NCBI RefSeq assembly: GCF_003391135.1
Contig: NZ_CP031455.1
Location: 4,433,001-4,497,000, forward strand
Reading direction: 5' to 3'
Length of the DNA: 64,000 nt
From: Streptoverticillium olivoreticuli subsp. olivoreticuli
GTDB taxonomy: Bacteria; Actinomycetota; Actinomycetes; Streptomycetales; Streptomycetaceae
In this document: positions 16,211 to 24,442 of the stretch, piece by piece
How the letters are laid out: every line of letters starts with the position of its first letter
Position numbering within the stretch: the stretch's first letter is position 1
Made by a program: the position numbers and the translations under genes
The notes under the pieces: generated by a model
What the model was told of the DNA's origin: nothing
Database searches by the model: none
The model's input: the letters and a program-made list of their open reading frames with translations, nothing else

Positions 16211-17710
16211 CTGACTGTCCACCACCTCAACGAACTCCTGCTGATCTGCTCCCTCGTGCTGCTCATCGCGGTGGCGGCGGTACGGATCTCTTCGCGCAGC
16301 GGGCTCCCCAGCCTGCTCATCTATCTGGGCATAGGCGTCGCCATCGGCCAGGACGGCATCGGCGTCCACTTCAACGACGTCGGCCTGACCCAGGTGATCG
16401 GCTATGCCGCACTGGTCGTGATCCTCGCCGAGGGCGGTCTCGGCACGAAGTGGCACGAGGTCAGACCCGCGCTCCCCTCGGCTGCCCTTTTGTCCACCGT
16501 CGGCGTCGCCCTCAGCGTGGGCATCACCGCCGCGGCCGCGCACTACCTGGCCGGCATGGACTGGCGGCAGGCCCTGATCATCGGCGCGGTGGTGTCCTCC
16601 ACGGACGCGGCCGCCGTCTTCTCCGTGCTGCGGAACGTTCCGCTGCCCGCCCGGCTGACGGGTGTCCTGGAGGCCGAATCGGGCTTCAACGACGCCCCCG
16701 TCGTCATCCTCGTCGTCGCCTTCTCGGCGGCCGGACCGGTCGACCACTGGTACGTACTGGTCGGCAAGATCGCCCTGGAGCTGGCGATCGGCGCGGCCAT
16801 CGGCCTCACGATCGGCCTGCTCGGCGCGTACGGCCTGCGGCACGTGGCCCTGCCCGCCTCCGGCCTCTATCCGATCGCCGTGATGGCCATCGCGACCGCG
16901 GCCTACGCGGGCGGCGCGCTCGCCCACGGCTCCGGCTTCCTGGCCGTCTATCTGGCCGCGCTGATACTCGGCAACGCCAAACTGCCGCACTGGCCCGCCA
17001 CCCGCGGCTTCGCCGAGGGGCTCGGCTGGATCGCCCAGATCGGCATGTTCGTCCTGCTCGGCCTGCTCGTCACCCCGCACGAACTGGGCGACGACATCCT
17101 GCCCGCGCTCATCGTCGGCCTCGTGCTGACCATGGTCGCCCGTCCTGTGTCGGTGTTCCTGAGCACGGCGCCCTTCCGTACGGCCTGGCAGGAGAAGGTG
17201 CTGCTGTCCTGGGCGGGGCTGCGCGGGGCGGTGCCGATCGTCCTGGCCACCATTCCCATGGTGGCCGGAGTGGACGACAGCCGGACGATCTTCAACATCG
17301 TCTTCGTGCTGGTGATCGTCTACACCCTGGTGCAGGGCCCGACGCTGCCCTGGCTCGCCAGACGGCTGCGGCTGGGCGAGACGGAGCCCGAGGACCTGGG
17401 CATCGAATCGGCGCCCCTGGAGCGCCTGCGCGGCCACCTGCTGTCCGTGTCGGTCCCCGAGGGGTCGAAGATGCACGGCGTGGAGGTCGGGGAGCTGCGG
17501 CTGCCCGCCGGGGCCGCGGTCACCCTCGTCGTACGCGACGGCAAGAGCTTCGTACCGGGGCCCACGACCGTGCTGCGCCTGGGCGACGAGCTGCTGGTGG
17601 TGGCCACCGACCCGGTGCGCGACGCGGCGGAGAAGCGGCTGCGGGCCGTGAGCGAGGGAGGCAAGCTTGCGGGCTGGCTGGGGACACCCGGTACGCTAAA
17701 GGGGAAGTAA
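16211..17710 (+). CDS. Cation/proton antiporter (CPA1, potassium/proton type) with TrkA-C domain
   Basis: A roughly 499-aa antiporter with about 12 membrane helices and, after about residue 405, a cytosolic TrkA-C-like domain (LLSVSVPEGSKMHGVEVGEL...). The transport core includes VVSSTDAAAVFSVLRNVPLP and ESGFNDAPVVILVVAF, the ND motif of Na+/K+-H+ exchangers. Family proteins typically begin (M)TVHHLNELLLICSLVLLIAV. That sequence is encoded here only after a CTG at 16211, with AAGGGA 7 bp upstream; no ATG or GTG is available in frame before the GTG at 16256. The start is therefore CTG 16211 or GTG 16256, the latter cutting into the first helix. Confidence 0.85.
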   Translation: MTVHHLNELLLICSLVLLIAVAAVRISSRSGLPSLLIYLGIGVAIGQDGIGVHFNDVGLTQVIGYAALVVILAEGGLGTKWHEVRPALPSAALLSTVGVALSVGITAAAAHYLAGMDWRQALIIGAVVSSTDAAAVFSVLRNVPLPARLTGVLEAESGFNDAPVVILVVAFSAAGPVDHWYVLVGKIALELAIGAAIGLTIGLLGAYGLRHVALPASGLYPIAVMAIATAAYAGGALAHGSGFLAVYLAALILGNAKLPHWPATRGFAEGLGWIAQIGMFVLLGLLVTPHELGDDILPALIVGLVLTMVARPVSVFLSTAPFRTAWQEKVLLSWAGLRGAVPIVLATIPMVAGVDDSRTIFNIVFVLVIVYTLVQGPTLPWLARRLRLGETEPEDLGIESAPLERLRGHLLSVSVPEGSKMHGVEVGELRLPAGAAVTLVVRDGKSFVPGPTTVLRLGDELLVVATDPVRDAAEKRLRAVSEGGKLAGWLGTPGTLKGK

Positions 17711-17910
17711 CCTCGTTATTTCGCATTTCTTTGACCGAACCAACTCTGCCTGATGCAGGGCTGGCGCGACCGCACGGCGGCCGCGGTCGCGCAGCACAAG
17801 GCGGCCGGCACGGCATCTACCACGGTCCTGCGCGAGAGGACAGCTCTCGGCGCGCTCCGTGCGGTGTCCCCGTCCCGGTGCGCGCTACCAGGCGGCGGAA
17901 AGGCCCGGCC

Positions 17911-19188
17911 GTGGCATCCACGGTCAACGACCACGCCGAGGCGCGACCCGGATACGGACAGCTGCTGCGCACGCGCGGCGCCTGGACGTTCCTGCTTCCC
18001 GGCTTTCTGGCCCGGCAGCCCTTCGCGATGCTGACCATCGGCATCCTGCTGCTGGTCGAGCACACCACCGGCTCGTACGGCACGGCGGGCGCCGTCTCGG
18101 CGACCGCCGGTGTCGCGATGGCGCTGTTCGCCCCGCAGAGCGGCAAGCTCGCGGACCGCTTCGGGCAGGGCAGGGTGCTGGTGCCCGGCGTGGTCGTGCA
18201 CGCCGCGGCCATCTCCCTGCTGATCACCCTGGCGCTGGCGGGCGCACCGCTGTGGGCCCTGTTCGCGGCGGCGGTGCCCGCCGGCGCGTCCACCCCGCAG
18301 ATAGGCCCGATGGTCCGGGCGCGCTGGGCGGCGAAGCTGGAGGGCTCGCCGCTGATGTCCACGGCGGCGGCCTTCGAGTCGGTCACCGACGAGTTCACGT
18401 TCGTGATCGGCCCGGTGCTGGCCACCGCGCTGTCCACGGGCGTCCACCCGGCCGCGGGTCTGATCACCGAGGCGGTGCTGACGCTCGTCGGCGGCCTGCT
18501 CTTCGCCTCGCAGCGGCGCACCCAGCCCGAGCCGAGCCGCTCGGCCTCCGGGAGCCGTGAGAAGGCCGCGTCGGCGCTGTCCGTGCCCGGCGTCCGCGTC
18601 CTGGCGATCGCCTTCCTGGGCATCGGCTCCGTCTTCGGCGGCATGCAGGTGTCGATGACGGCCTTCACCAAGGAGCTCGGCGAGCCGGGGCTCAACGGCC
18701 TGATGTACGGCACGTTCGCGGCCGGGAACATGATCGCGGGCCTCATCTGCGGTGCCATCGCCTGGCGCGTCACCCCGCAGCGCCGCCTGCTGATCGCCTA
18801 CCCGCTGCTGGCGCTGGCCACCACCCCGCTGTGGGCCGCGCACGCGCTGCCGCTGCTGGGCGGGCTCGGCCTGCTCGTCGGTCTGTGCATCGCCCCGGCG
18901 CTGATCACCGGCTACACGCTGGTGGACTCGCTGGTCCCGCCGACCGCCCGCACGGAGGCCTTCACCTGGCTGACCGGCGCGGTGGGCCTCGGCCAGGCGG
19001 CCGGTGCCAGCATCGGCGGCCGGGTGATCGACTCCCACACCGCGAGCGCCGGATTCCTGATCCCGCTGGTCGGCACGACCGTGGCCCTGGCGGTCCTCCT
19101 CACGCTGCGCAAGGCGCTGTCGCCGAAGGGCGAATCGCTCATCGCCGCACGTGGGGTCGGTCACCGCGAGCCCGTATCGGTGGACTGA
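17911..19188 (+). CDS. MFS transporter
   Basis: A 425-aa, 12-helix major facilitator. After a short N terminus (GTG start at 17911) come RQPFAMLTIGILLLVEHTTG, then the loop 2-3 motif FAPQSGKLADRFGQGRVLV and the repeat-half equivalents. The second half starts after a charged loop near residue 220. The substrate cannot be read; the resemblance is to small drug/sugar exporters. It follows the antiporter after 200 bp of GC-rich DNA in which I see no gene, so it probably has its own promoter. Confidence 0.82.
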   Translation: MASTVNDHAEARPGYGQLLRTRGAWTFLLPGFLARQPFAMLTIGILLLVEHTTGSYGTAGAVSATAGVAMALFAPQSGKLADRFGQGRVLVPGVVVHAAAISLLITLALAGAPLWALFAAAVPAGASTPQIGPMVRARWAAKLEGSPLMSTAAAFESVTDEFTFVIGPVLATALSTGVHPAAGLITEAVLTLVGGLLFASQRRTQPEPSRSASGSREKAASALSVPGVRVLAIAFLGIGSVFGGMQVSMTAFTKELGEPGLNGLMYGTFAAGNMIAGLICGAIAWRVTPQRRLLIAYPLLALATTPLWAAHALPLLGGLGLLVGLCIAPALITGYTLVDSLVPPTARTEAFTWLTGAVGLGQAAGASIGGRVIDSHTASAGFLIPLVGTTVALAVLLTLRKALSPKGESLIAARGVGHREPVSVD

Positions 19189-19218
19189 CGGGCCGGAATA
19201 CTGCACTATGGAGCGTCG

Positions 19219-19245
19219 TTAGCACTCATTGAGTGAGAGTGCCAG
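19219..19245 (+). promoter_or_regulatory. CIRCE-like HrcA operator
   Basis: TTAGCACTC (19219-19227), a 9-nt spacer and GAGTGCCAG (19237-19245) match the CIRCE consensus TTAGCACTC-N9-GAGTGCTAA at 16 of 18 arm positions. It ends just inside the AGGAGG ribosome binding site of the zinc-ribbon gene, so HrcA binding would block its transcription until heat or folding stress. Confidence 0.85.
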
Positions 19246-19254
19246 GAGGAGCAA

Positions 19255-19587
19255 GTGCCGACTTACCAGTACCAGTGCACCGAGTGCGGCGAGGGCCTCG
19301 AGGCGGTGCAGAAGTTCACCGATGACGCCCTGACCGTCTGCCCGAGCTGCGACGGACGCCTGAAGAAGGTGTTCTCCGCGGTCGGCATCGTCTTCAAGGG
19401 ATCCGGCTTCTACCGGAACGACAGCCGCGGCTCGTCGTCCAGCAGCAGCCCGGCGAAGGCGTCCACGCCCTCGTCCGCCCCGAAGAACGGCTCGGACTCC
19501 TCGTCGGCCTCTTCTTCGACCTCTTCGGCGTCCTCGGCCTCGTCGTCGAGCGCGTCCACGTCGAGCAGCAGCTCGTCGGCCGCCTGA
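19255..19587 (+). CDS. FmdB-type zinc-ribbon protein with disordered Ser-rich tail (Ruc-like chaperone)
   Basis: A 110-aa protein. Residues 1-50 form a zinc ribbon with Cys pairs CTEC and CPSC (MPTYQYQCTECGEGLEAVQK ... TVCPSCDGRLKKVF), then AVGIVFKGSGFYRNDSRG. The rest is an almost pure Ser/Ala/Thr/Lys disordered tail. This is the layout of M. tuberculosis Rv0991c (Ruc), a redox-controlled chaperone whose zinc-ribbon cysteines form disulfides on oxidation. Ruc is HrcA-regulated and lies in the same neighbourhood (5-FCL, galU, moeA, mscL). AGGAGG precedes the GTG at 19255. A chaperone role here is inference from layout, operator and synteny. Confidence 0.85.
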   Translation: MPTYQYQCTECGEGLEAVQKFTDDALTVCPSCDGRLKKVFSAVGIVFKGSGFYRNDSRGSSSSSSPAKASTPSSAPKNGSDSSSASSSTSSASSASSSSASTSSSSSSAA

Positions 19588-19606
19588 CGCACCACCCCGG
19601 CGCATC

Positions 19607-19642
19607 GGAGCCCGCACCCCTCCCCGAGGGGCCGCGGGCTCC
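19607..19642. terminator. Hairpin terminator after the zinc-ribbon gene
   Basis: Arms GGAGCCCGC (19607-19615) and GCGGGCTCC (19634-19642) enclose an additional CCCCT/AGGGG pair. It lies 20 bp after the stop codon and just before the MTA phosphorylase gene. Confidence 0.75.
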
Positions 19643-19676
19643 TGTCGTTCCCGGGTGCGCCGCTAGGGTGGGCCGC

Positions 19677-20489
19677 ATGGTCGAGATGGGTACCGCACAG
19701 GCGGACATAGGCGTGATCGGCGGGTCGGGGTTCTACTCCTTCCTGGAGGACGTGACCGAGGTCACGGTCAAGACGCCCTACGGATCGCCGAGCGATTCTC
19801 TCTTCATCGGTGAACTGGCCGGGCGGAAGGTCGCCTTCCTGCCCCGCCACGGACGCGGCCACCACCTGCCGCCGCACCGCATCAACTACCGGGCCAACTT
19901 GTGGGCCCTCCGCTCGATCGGCGTGCGCCAGGTGCTCGGCCCCTGCGCGGTCGGCGGGCTGCGGCCGGAGTACGGGCCGGGCACGCTGCTCGTGCCGGAC
20001 CAGCTCGTGGACCGCACCAAGAACCGGACGCAGACCTTCTTCGACGGCGAGCCACTGCCGGACGGTTCGGTGCCCGACGTGGTGCACACGACCTTCGCCG
20101 ACCCCTACTGCCCCGACGGGCGCGCGGTCGCCCTGGCCGTCGCCCGCGGGCACGGCTGGGACCCGGTGGACGGCGGCACCATGGTGGTGATCGAGGGCCC
20201 GCGCTTCTCGACCCGCGCCGAGTCCCGCTGGCACGCAGCCCAGGGCTGGTCGGTGGTCGGCATGACGGGCCACCCGGAAGCGGTCCTCGCCCGCGAACTC
20301 GGCCTCTGCTACACCTCCATGTCGCTGGTCACCGACCTCGACGCGGGCGCGGAGACGGGCGACGGCGTCTCGCACGACGAGGTCATGCGCGTCTTCGGCG
20401 AGAACGTGGGCCGCCTGCGCGAGGTCCTCTTCGCGGCGGTGTGCGCCCTGCCGGAGACGGCGGAGCGGTCTTGTCTGTGCGCGACCTGA
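19677..20489 (+). CDS. mtnP: S-methyl-5'-thioadenosine phosphorylase
   Basis: A 270-aa PNP/MTAP-family phosphorylase that splits methylthioadenosine into adenine and methylthioribose-1-phosphate in methionine salvage. Diagnostic segments are IGVIGGSGFYSFLEDV, FLPRHGRGHHLPPHRINYRA (phosphate and His contacts), VVIEGPRFSTRAES and GMTGHPEAVLARELGLCYTS. The ATG at 19677 is chosen, with GTG 19668 and ATG 19686 as alternatives. The short C-terminal extension ERSCLCAT is variable in this family. Confidence 0.92.
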   Translation: MVEMGTAQADIGVIGGSGFYSFLEDVTEVTVKTPYGSPSDSLFIGELAGRKVAFLPRHGRGHHLPPHRINYRANLWALRSIGVRQVLGPCAVGGLRPEYGPGTLLVPDQLVDRTKNRTQTFFDGEPLPDGSVPDVVHTTFADPYCPDGRAVALAVARGHGWDPVDGGTMVVIEGPRFSTRAESRWHAAQGWSVVGMTGHPEAVLARELGLCYTSMSLVTDLDAGAETGDGVSHDEVMRVFGENVGRLREVLFAAVCALPETAERSCLCAT

Positions 20490-20529
20490 CGCGATAGCGG
20501 CCTTGGCGGCCTTCCGCTTGCGACTTGGG

Positions 20530-20697
20530 TGAAGGTCCGTCTCCGCCTGCGGCGGGGGCGCCCTGCGGGCGCGTCCTCAATCGCCGGACGGGCTGAATTC
20601 AGCCCGTCCGGCGATTGAGGACAGCGCGCGAAGCGTGCTTCGGGGGTCTGGGGGCCTGCCCCCAGTTTCGGGAAGGGGCGGGGTGGGGGAAGAAAAC
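20530..20697 (-). repeat. Dispersed repeat copy C with 48-bp perfect palindrome
   Basis: This fills most of the 328-bp gap 20490-20817. It is in reverse orientation relative to copies A, B and D: the GGGGGC hairpin and pyrimidine-rich lead are on the minus strand. A perfect 48-bp palindrome (20574-20621) joins two inverted copies of the TCCTCAATCGCCGGACGGGC tail. The likely role is termination of mtnP transcription. No gene is seen between 20490 and 20817. Confidence 0.8.
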
Positions 20698-20817
20698 CCC
20701 CGGCGGGTGGCCGAGTTGTCCACAACCCGGCGGTAGTCCACAGCCCCCAGCGGGATCACGAAAAGCACGGGATCGTGAAGTCACCCACCCCACGAACCCG
20801 CAAGGCGGTGACCCACC

Positions 20818-21072
20818 ATGCCCCCATTCGCGCTCTCCCCCACGCCCTCCCCCACGGCGCACCCGCTCTCCGACACCCCGCCCCCATGCCCCCGCACGCC
20901 CCCACCCACCCGCGGCCTCCCGCAATTCGCACCGGTCCGGGTGGGGAGAAGGTGGTGCGGGCCATGGCGGACGACCCGGCGACGACGACGGCTGGCCGCC
21001 GTGGCGGTCGTCACTGCCGCCGGGGCGGTGACACTGTGCCTGCCGACACTCGCGCACTACCGCTTCGCATGA
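20818..21072 (+). CDS. Small single-pass membrane protein, possible remnant of an SAF/CpaB-type gene
   Basis: An 84-aa ORF: a Pro-rich N terminus (MPPFALSPTPSPTAHPLSDT), the segment TRGLPQFAPVRVG, a basic stretch RTTRRRRRL and one TM helix (AAVAVVTAAGAVTLCLPTLA), ending abruptly. In other Streptomyces I recall a longer SAF-domain (RcpC/CpaB-like) protein of similar start located before mscL. If so, this copy has lost its SAF domain. AAGGCGGTGA upstream could serve as ribosome binding site. It may equally be a spurious ORF. Confidence 0.4.
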   Translation: MPPFALSPTPSPTAHPLSDTPPPCPRTPPPTRGLPQFAPVRVGRRWCGPWRTTRRRRRLAAVAVVTAAGAVTLCLPTLAHYRFA

Positions 21073-21180
21073 TCGTCCCGACAGACCGCCCAGACCTGGC
21101 AAAATCGTCCGGAGGTTACGGAACCTGCCATTCCGGCACAGACGGAGACAGTGCAGGCGCAGATACAGAGAGGCTGCTCG

Positions 21181-21657
21181 GTGAGCGAGAAGAAAACAGG
21201 TGTCCTTGGTGGCTTCAAGGCATTCCTGATGCGGGGCAACGTCATAGACCTCGCGGTCGCCGTTGTCATCGGTGCGGCGTTCACCAACATCGTCAACTCG
21301 GTGGTCAAGGGCGTGATCAACCCGGTCGTCGGCGCCTTCGGCACCAAGGACCTGGGCAACTACGCGGCCTGCCTCAAGGGACCCTGCTCGAGGAACTCCG
21401 CGGGCGAGGTGACCGCCGGTGTCTACATCCAGTGGGGCACGGTGCTCAGCGCGACGCTGACCTTCGTCATCACCGCCGCGGTCGTCTACTTCCTGATGCT
21501 GCTGCCGATGAAGCGCTGGCAGGACCGCCAGGCGGCCAGGAAGCCCGCGGAGCCGTCGGCCAAGGTGACCGAGATCGAGCTGCTGGAGCAGATCCGCGAC
21601 GCGCTGATCGAGCAGCGCCGCGGCCCGGAGCCGGAGACGGTCCCGGCCCAGCGCTGA
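21181..21657 (+). CDS. mscL: Large-conductance mechanosensitive channel
   Basis: A 158-aa MscL, the pentameric channel that opens under hypo-osmotic shock. The N terminus GFKAFLMRGNVIDLAVAVVI with GAAFTNIVNSVVKGVINPVV is the conserved TM1, and TLTFVITAAVVYFLMLLPMK is TM2. The C terminus forms the charged helix bundle (EIELLEQIRDALIEQR). The periplasmic loop contains two cysteines (CLKGPC), longer than in E. coli MscL. The start is GTG. Confidence 0.96.
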   Translation: MSEKKTGVLGGFKAFLMRGNVIDLAVAVVIGAAFTNIVNSVVKGVINPVVGAFGTKDLGNYAACLKGPCSRNSAGEVTAGVYIQWGTVLSATLTFVITAAVVYFLMLLPMKRWQDRQAARKPAEPSAKVTEIELLEQIRDALIEQRRGPEPETVPAQR

Positions 21658-21682
21658 CCGCACGGCGGGCCCGCGGCGGGGC

Positions 21683-21874
21683 TCAGATGTGGTGGGGAGG
21701 CTTCTCGTCCAGGAAGCGGGCCAGGTCGGCGGCGCTGTCGCCACCGGCCGGCCGCTCGCCCCAGCCGCGGTCCGTGTCGTCCGAGGACTGCTGCGACAGC
21801 GGGTCGTCGAAGATCAGCGCGGCGGGCCGACGCGGCGGGGTGGGCTCGGCGGCGGGTTCGGGGGCGGTGCTCAT
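21683..21874 (-). CDS. Small conserved protein of unknown function
   Basis: A 63-aa acidic protein reading MSTAPEPAAEPTPPRRPAAL at the N terminus, with the core LIFDDPLSQQSSDDTDRGWG and the C terminus ADLARFLDEKPPHHI. I recall small Streptomyces proteins ending in this way, and the codon bias supports coding. No domain, signal or membrane segment is seen. It is convergent with mscL. Confidence 0.65.
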   Translation of the reverse strand: MSTAPEPAAEPTPPRRPAALIFDDPLSQQSSDDTDRGWGERPAGGDSAADLARFLDEKPPHHI

Positions 21875-21954
21875 GCGTCAAGGGTACGGTCGGGCCGCCC
21901 GGCCCACGGCGCCTCCGCCGCGCGCACGGCTGTGGCAGCGGCGACAATCGCCGC

Positions 21955-22074
21955 ATGAGCGATGTGACGCTGCCCACATATGCCCTGCCGGCGCCGGACC
22001 CACGCCCCGAGCGCCACGCCCCGGCCCGTCCGGCATCTGAAGGTGCACCCGAAGGGCGCTCCCTCAGACCATGA
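21955..22074 (+). CDS. Possible 39-aa leader ORF coupled to ltrA
   Basis: An ORF from ATG 21955 (MSDVTLPTYALPAPDPRPER...) ends at a TGA that overlaps the ltrA ATG in an ATGA junction (22071-22074). The peptide is Pro/Arg-rich with no recognisable domain. The exact overlap suggests translational coupling or a leader peptide; chance is possible. Confidence 0.3.
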   Translation: MSDVTLPTYALPAPDPRPERHAPARPASEGAPEGRSLRP

Positions 22075-23300
22075 GCGAGCCCTCCCCCGTCCCTCACGGC
22101 AGTGGTCACGTGCTGCGCCGGATGGCCGCCCGCGGCCGCGACGAGGCGCACCGCACGGCCACACCGCTGGAGCTGTTCTTCGACCTGTGCTTCGTCGTCG
22201 CGGTGGCTCAGGCCGGCCGACAACTGGTGCACGCGCTCGCCGAGGGCCATCAGGGCACCGGCCTCCTCGGCTACCTGATGATGTTCTTCGCGATCTGGTG
22301 GGCGTGGGTCAACTTCAGCTGGTTCTCCTCCGCGTACGACACGGACGACGTGCTGTACCGCGTGGTGACGCTGGTCCAGATGGCCGGGGTGCTGATCCTG
22401 GCGGCGGGCATCCCCCGGGCCTTCGAGCACAGCGAGTTCACGGTGGTCTGGTTCGGCTATCTGGTGATGCGGCTGGCGCTGGTCACCCAGTGGCTGCGGG
22501 CCGCGCACTCCTGTACGGGCGAGGAGCGGCGGACGGCGCTGCTGTACGCGGTGGGGGTGAGCCTGTGTCAGGTCGGCTGGCTGGGGCTGCTGTTCCTGCC
22601 CCAGCACGCCAAACCGTGGCTCTTCCTGGTCATGGCGGTCGCGGAGATGTCGGTGCCCGCGATCGCCGAGCACCGGCAGACGACGGGCTGGCATCCGCAC
22701 CACATCGCGGAGCGGTACGGCCTGTTCACCATCATCGTGCTGGGCGAGACCGTGTCGGCGGCCACGGTCGCCGTCCAGTCGGCGGTGGACGAGCACGAGG
22801 CGCTGGGCACGCTGCTGCCGATCGCGGGCGGCGGGCTGCTGATCATCTTCGCGGCGTACTGGATCTATTTCGCGGTGCCCATCCATCTCCACCTGGCCTC
22901 CAACCGTCAGGCTTTTCTGTGGGGTTACGGCCACTACCTCGTCTTCGGCTCGGCGGCGGCCATCGGGGCGGGGATCGAGGTGGCGATCGAGGAGGCCGTC
23001 GGCAAGGCGCACATCTCGACGTTCGCGGCGTCGGGCGCGGTCACCGTGGCCACGGCACTGTTCATGTTCTCGGTGTGGCTGATCCACTCCCGGCACCACA
23101 AGCGGGGCCTGGCGCAGCAGTTGGTCCTGCCGGTGTCGGCCGTGCTCGTGCTGGCCTGCACGTTCGCGGGGCGTGCCGCGGTCCTGCTGGCCGGTGCGGT
23201 GGCGACGGCCACGGTCGCGGTGGGGGTGACCCTGACCTCGCGGCGGGCGGCGGCGGACGCGGCGGCGGCAGAGGCCACAGACACAGCCGAAGGGAAGTGA
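22071..23300 (+). CDS. Low temperature requirement protein A (LtrA) family membrane protein
   Basis: A 409-aa polytopic membrane protein with the LtrA hallmark RTATPLELFFDLCFVVAVAQ near residue 30, FFAIWWAWVNFSWFSSAYDT and the paired helices of the family. About 11-12 helices are predicted. Biochemical function is not established. The P1 peptidase gene starts 12 bp after its stop, so the two may be co-transcribed. Confidence 0.88.
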   Translation: MSEPSPVPHGSGHVLRRMAARGRDEAHRTATPLELFFDLCFVVAVAQAGRQLVHALAEGHQGTGLLGYLMMFFAIWWAWVNFSWFSSAYDTDDVLYRVVTLVQMAGVLILAAGIPRAFEHSEFTVVWFGYLVMRLALVTQWLRAAHSCTGEERRTALLYAVGVSLCQVGWLGLLFLPQHAKPWLFLVMAVAEMSVPAIAEHRQTTGWHPHHIAERYGLFTIIVLGETVSAATVAVQSAVDEHEALGTLLPIAGGGLLIIFAAYWIYFAVPIHLHLASNRQAFLWGYGHYLVFGSAAAIGAGIEVAIEEAVGKAHISTFAASGAVTVATALFMFSVWLIHSRHHKRGLAQQLVLPVSAVLVLACTFAGRAAVLLAGAVATATVAVGVTLTSRRAAADAAAAEATDTAEGK

Positions 23301-23312
23301 TACGCATGGGCC

Positions 23313-24422
23313 ATGACTGATGCCCATACCGCACAGCACCCCTCCCCCGGCCTCCTCGACGCCCTGACCGATGTGCCCGGACTGCGCGTCGGGCACGCGC
23401 AGCGCGTCGGGGACGGCGCCCTGACCGGCACCACGGTGGTGCTGACCGCCGCGGGGGGCGCGATCGCCGCCGTCGACGTACGGGGCGGCGGGCCGGGGAC
23501 GCGGGAGACCGACGCCCTCGACCCGCGGAACCTGGTGCAGCACGTCGAGGCGATCGTGCTGTCGGGCGGCAGCGCCTTCGGCCTCGATGCCGCCTCGGGC
23601 GTGATGGCCTGGCTGGAGGAGGCGGGCCGCGGCTTCCGGGTCGGTCCCGACCCGGCGCAGGTCGTGCCCGTCGTCCCGGCCGCCGCCCTGTTCGACCTCG
23701 GCCGCGGTGGCGACTGGCGGGCCCGCCCCGATGCCGCGCTCGGCAGGCTCGCGGCCGAGGCGGCGGCGCGTACGGAGGTGGGGGCGCCCGTGGAGCAGGG
23801 CACGGTCGGCGCCGGTACGGGCGCGGTGGCCGGGGGCGTGAAGGGTGGCGTCGGGACGGCGAGCGTCGTCCTGCCGTCGGGCACGACGGTCGCGGCGCTG
23901 GCCGTCGTCAACGCGGCGGGCTCGGTGGTCGAGCCCACGACGGGTGCGCTGTACGGGCAGTTGGCGCAGGGGCTGGTCGACGTCCCGGCGCCCGAGCGGC
24001 ACCGTGCCGCCCAGGAGGCGCTGGCGGCCGCGCGGCAGGAGTCCGCGAAGCGTGCGGCTTCCTCCGTGCGGCCGCCGCTCAACACGACGCTCGCCGTCGT
24101 CGCGACCGATGCCGCGCTGACCCGTGCCCAGGCCCAGAAGCTCGCGGGCACGGCTCACGACGGTCTGGCCCGCGCGGTGCGGCCCGTGCATCTGCTGAGC
24201 GACGGGGACACGGTGTTCGCGCTGGCGACCGGGGAGCGCCCGCTGTCCGGGGAGGAGTTGTTCGGCAGCACGGTCCTGCCGGCGGCGGGCGCGCTCAACG
24301 AGCTCCTGGCGGCGGGGGCGGACGTGCTGACCCGCTCGGTGGTGAAGGCGGTGCTCGCGGCGGAGGGGGTGGACGGCCCGGGCGGGGTGTTCCCCTCGTA
24401 CCGCGACCTGTACGGCGGCTGA
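23313..24422 (+). CDS. P1 (S58, DmpA-type) aminopeptidase family protein
   Basis: A 369-aa member of the DmpA/BapA Ntn family, self-processing aminopeptidases acting on L- or D-amino-acid amides or beta-peptides. Motifs are LTDVPGLRVGHAQ at the N terminus, VLSGGSAFGLDAASGVM and GTVGAGTGAVAGGVKGGVGT. The PPLNTTLAVVATDA segment holds the expected autoproteolysis junction (Asn-Thr), with Thr as predicted nucleophile. Substrate is unknown. Confidence 0.88.
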   Translation: MTDAHTAQHPSPGLLDALTDVPGLRVGHAQRVGDGALTGTTVVLTAAGGAIAAVDVRGGGPGTRETDALDPRNLVQHVEAIVLSGGSAFGLDAASGVMAWLEEAGRGFRVGPDPAQVVPVVPAAALFDLGRGGDWRARPDAALGRLAAEAAARTEVGAPVEQGTVGAGTGAVAGGVKGGVGTASVVLPSGTTVAALAVVNAAGSVVEPTTGALYGQLAQGLVDVPAPERHRAAQEALAAARQESAKRAASSVRPPLNTTLAVVATDAALTRAQAQKLAGTAHDGLARAVRPVHLLSDGDTVFALATGERPLSGEELFGSTVLPAAGALNELLAAGADVLTRSVVKAVLAAEGVDGPGGVFPSYRDLYGG

Positions 24423-24442
24423 GGCGGGCCCGGGCCCCGGGC

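Noticed and set aside
17711..17910. Possible small gene between antiporter and MFS transporter
   Set aside because: The ORF starting at 17753 overlaps the MFS start and has no conserved feature or good ribosome binding site.
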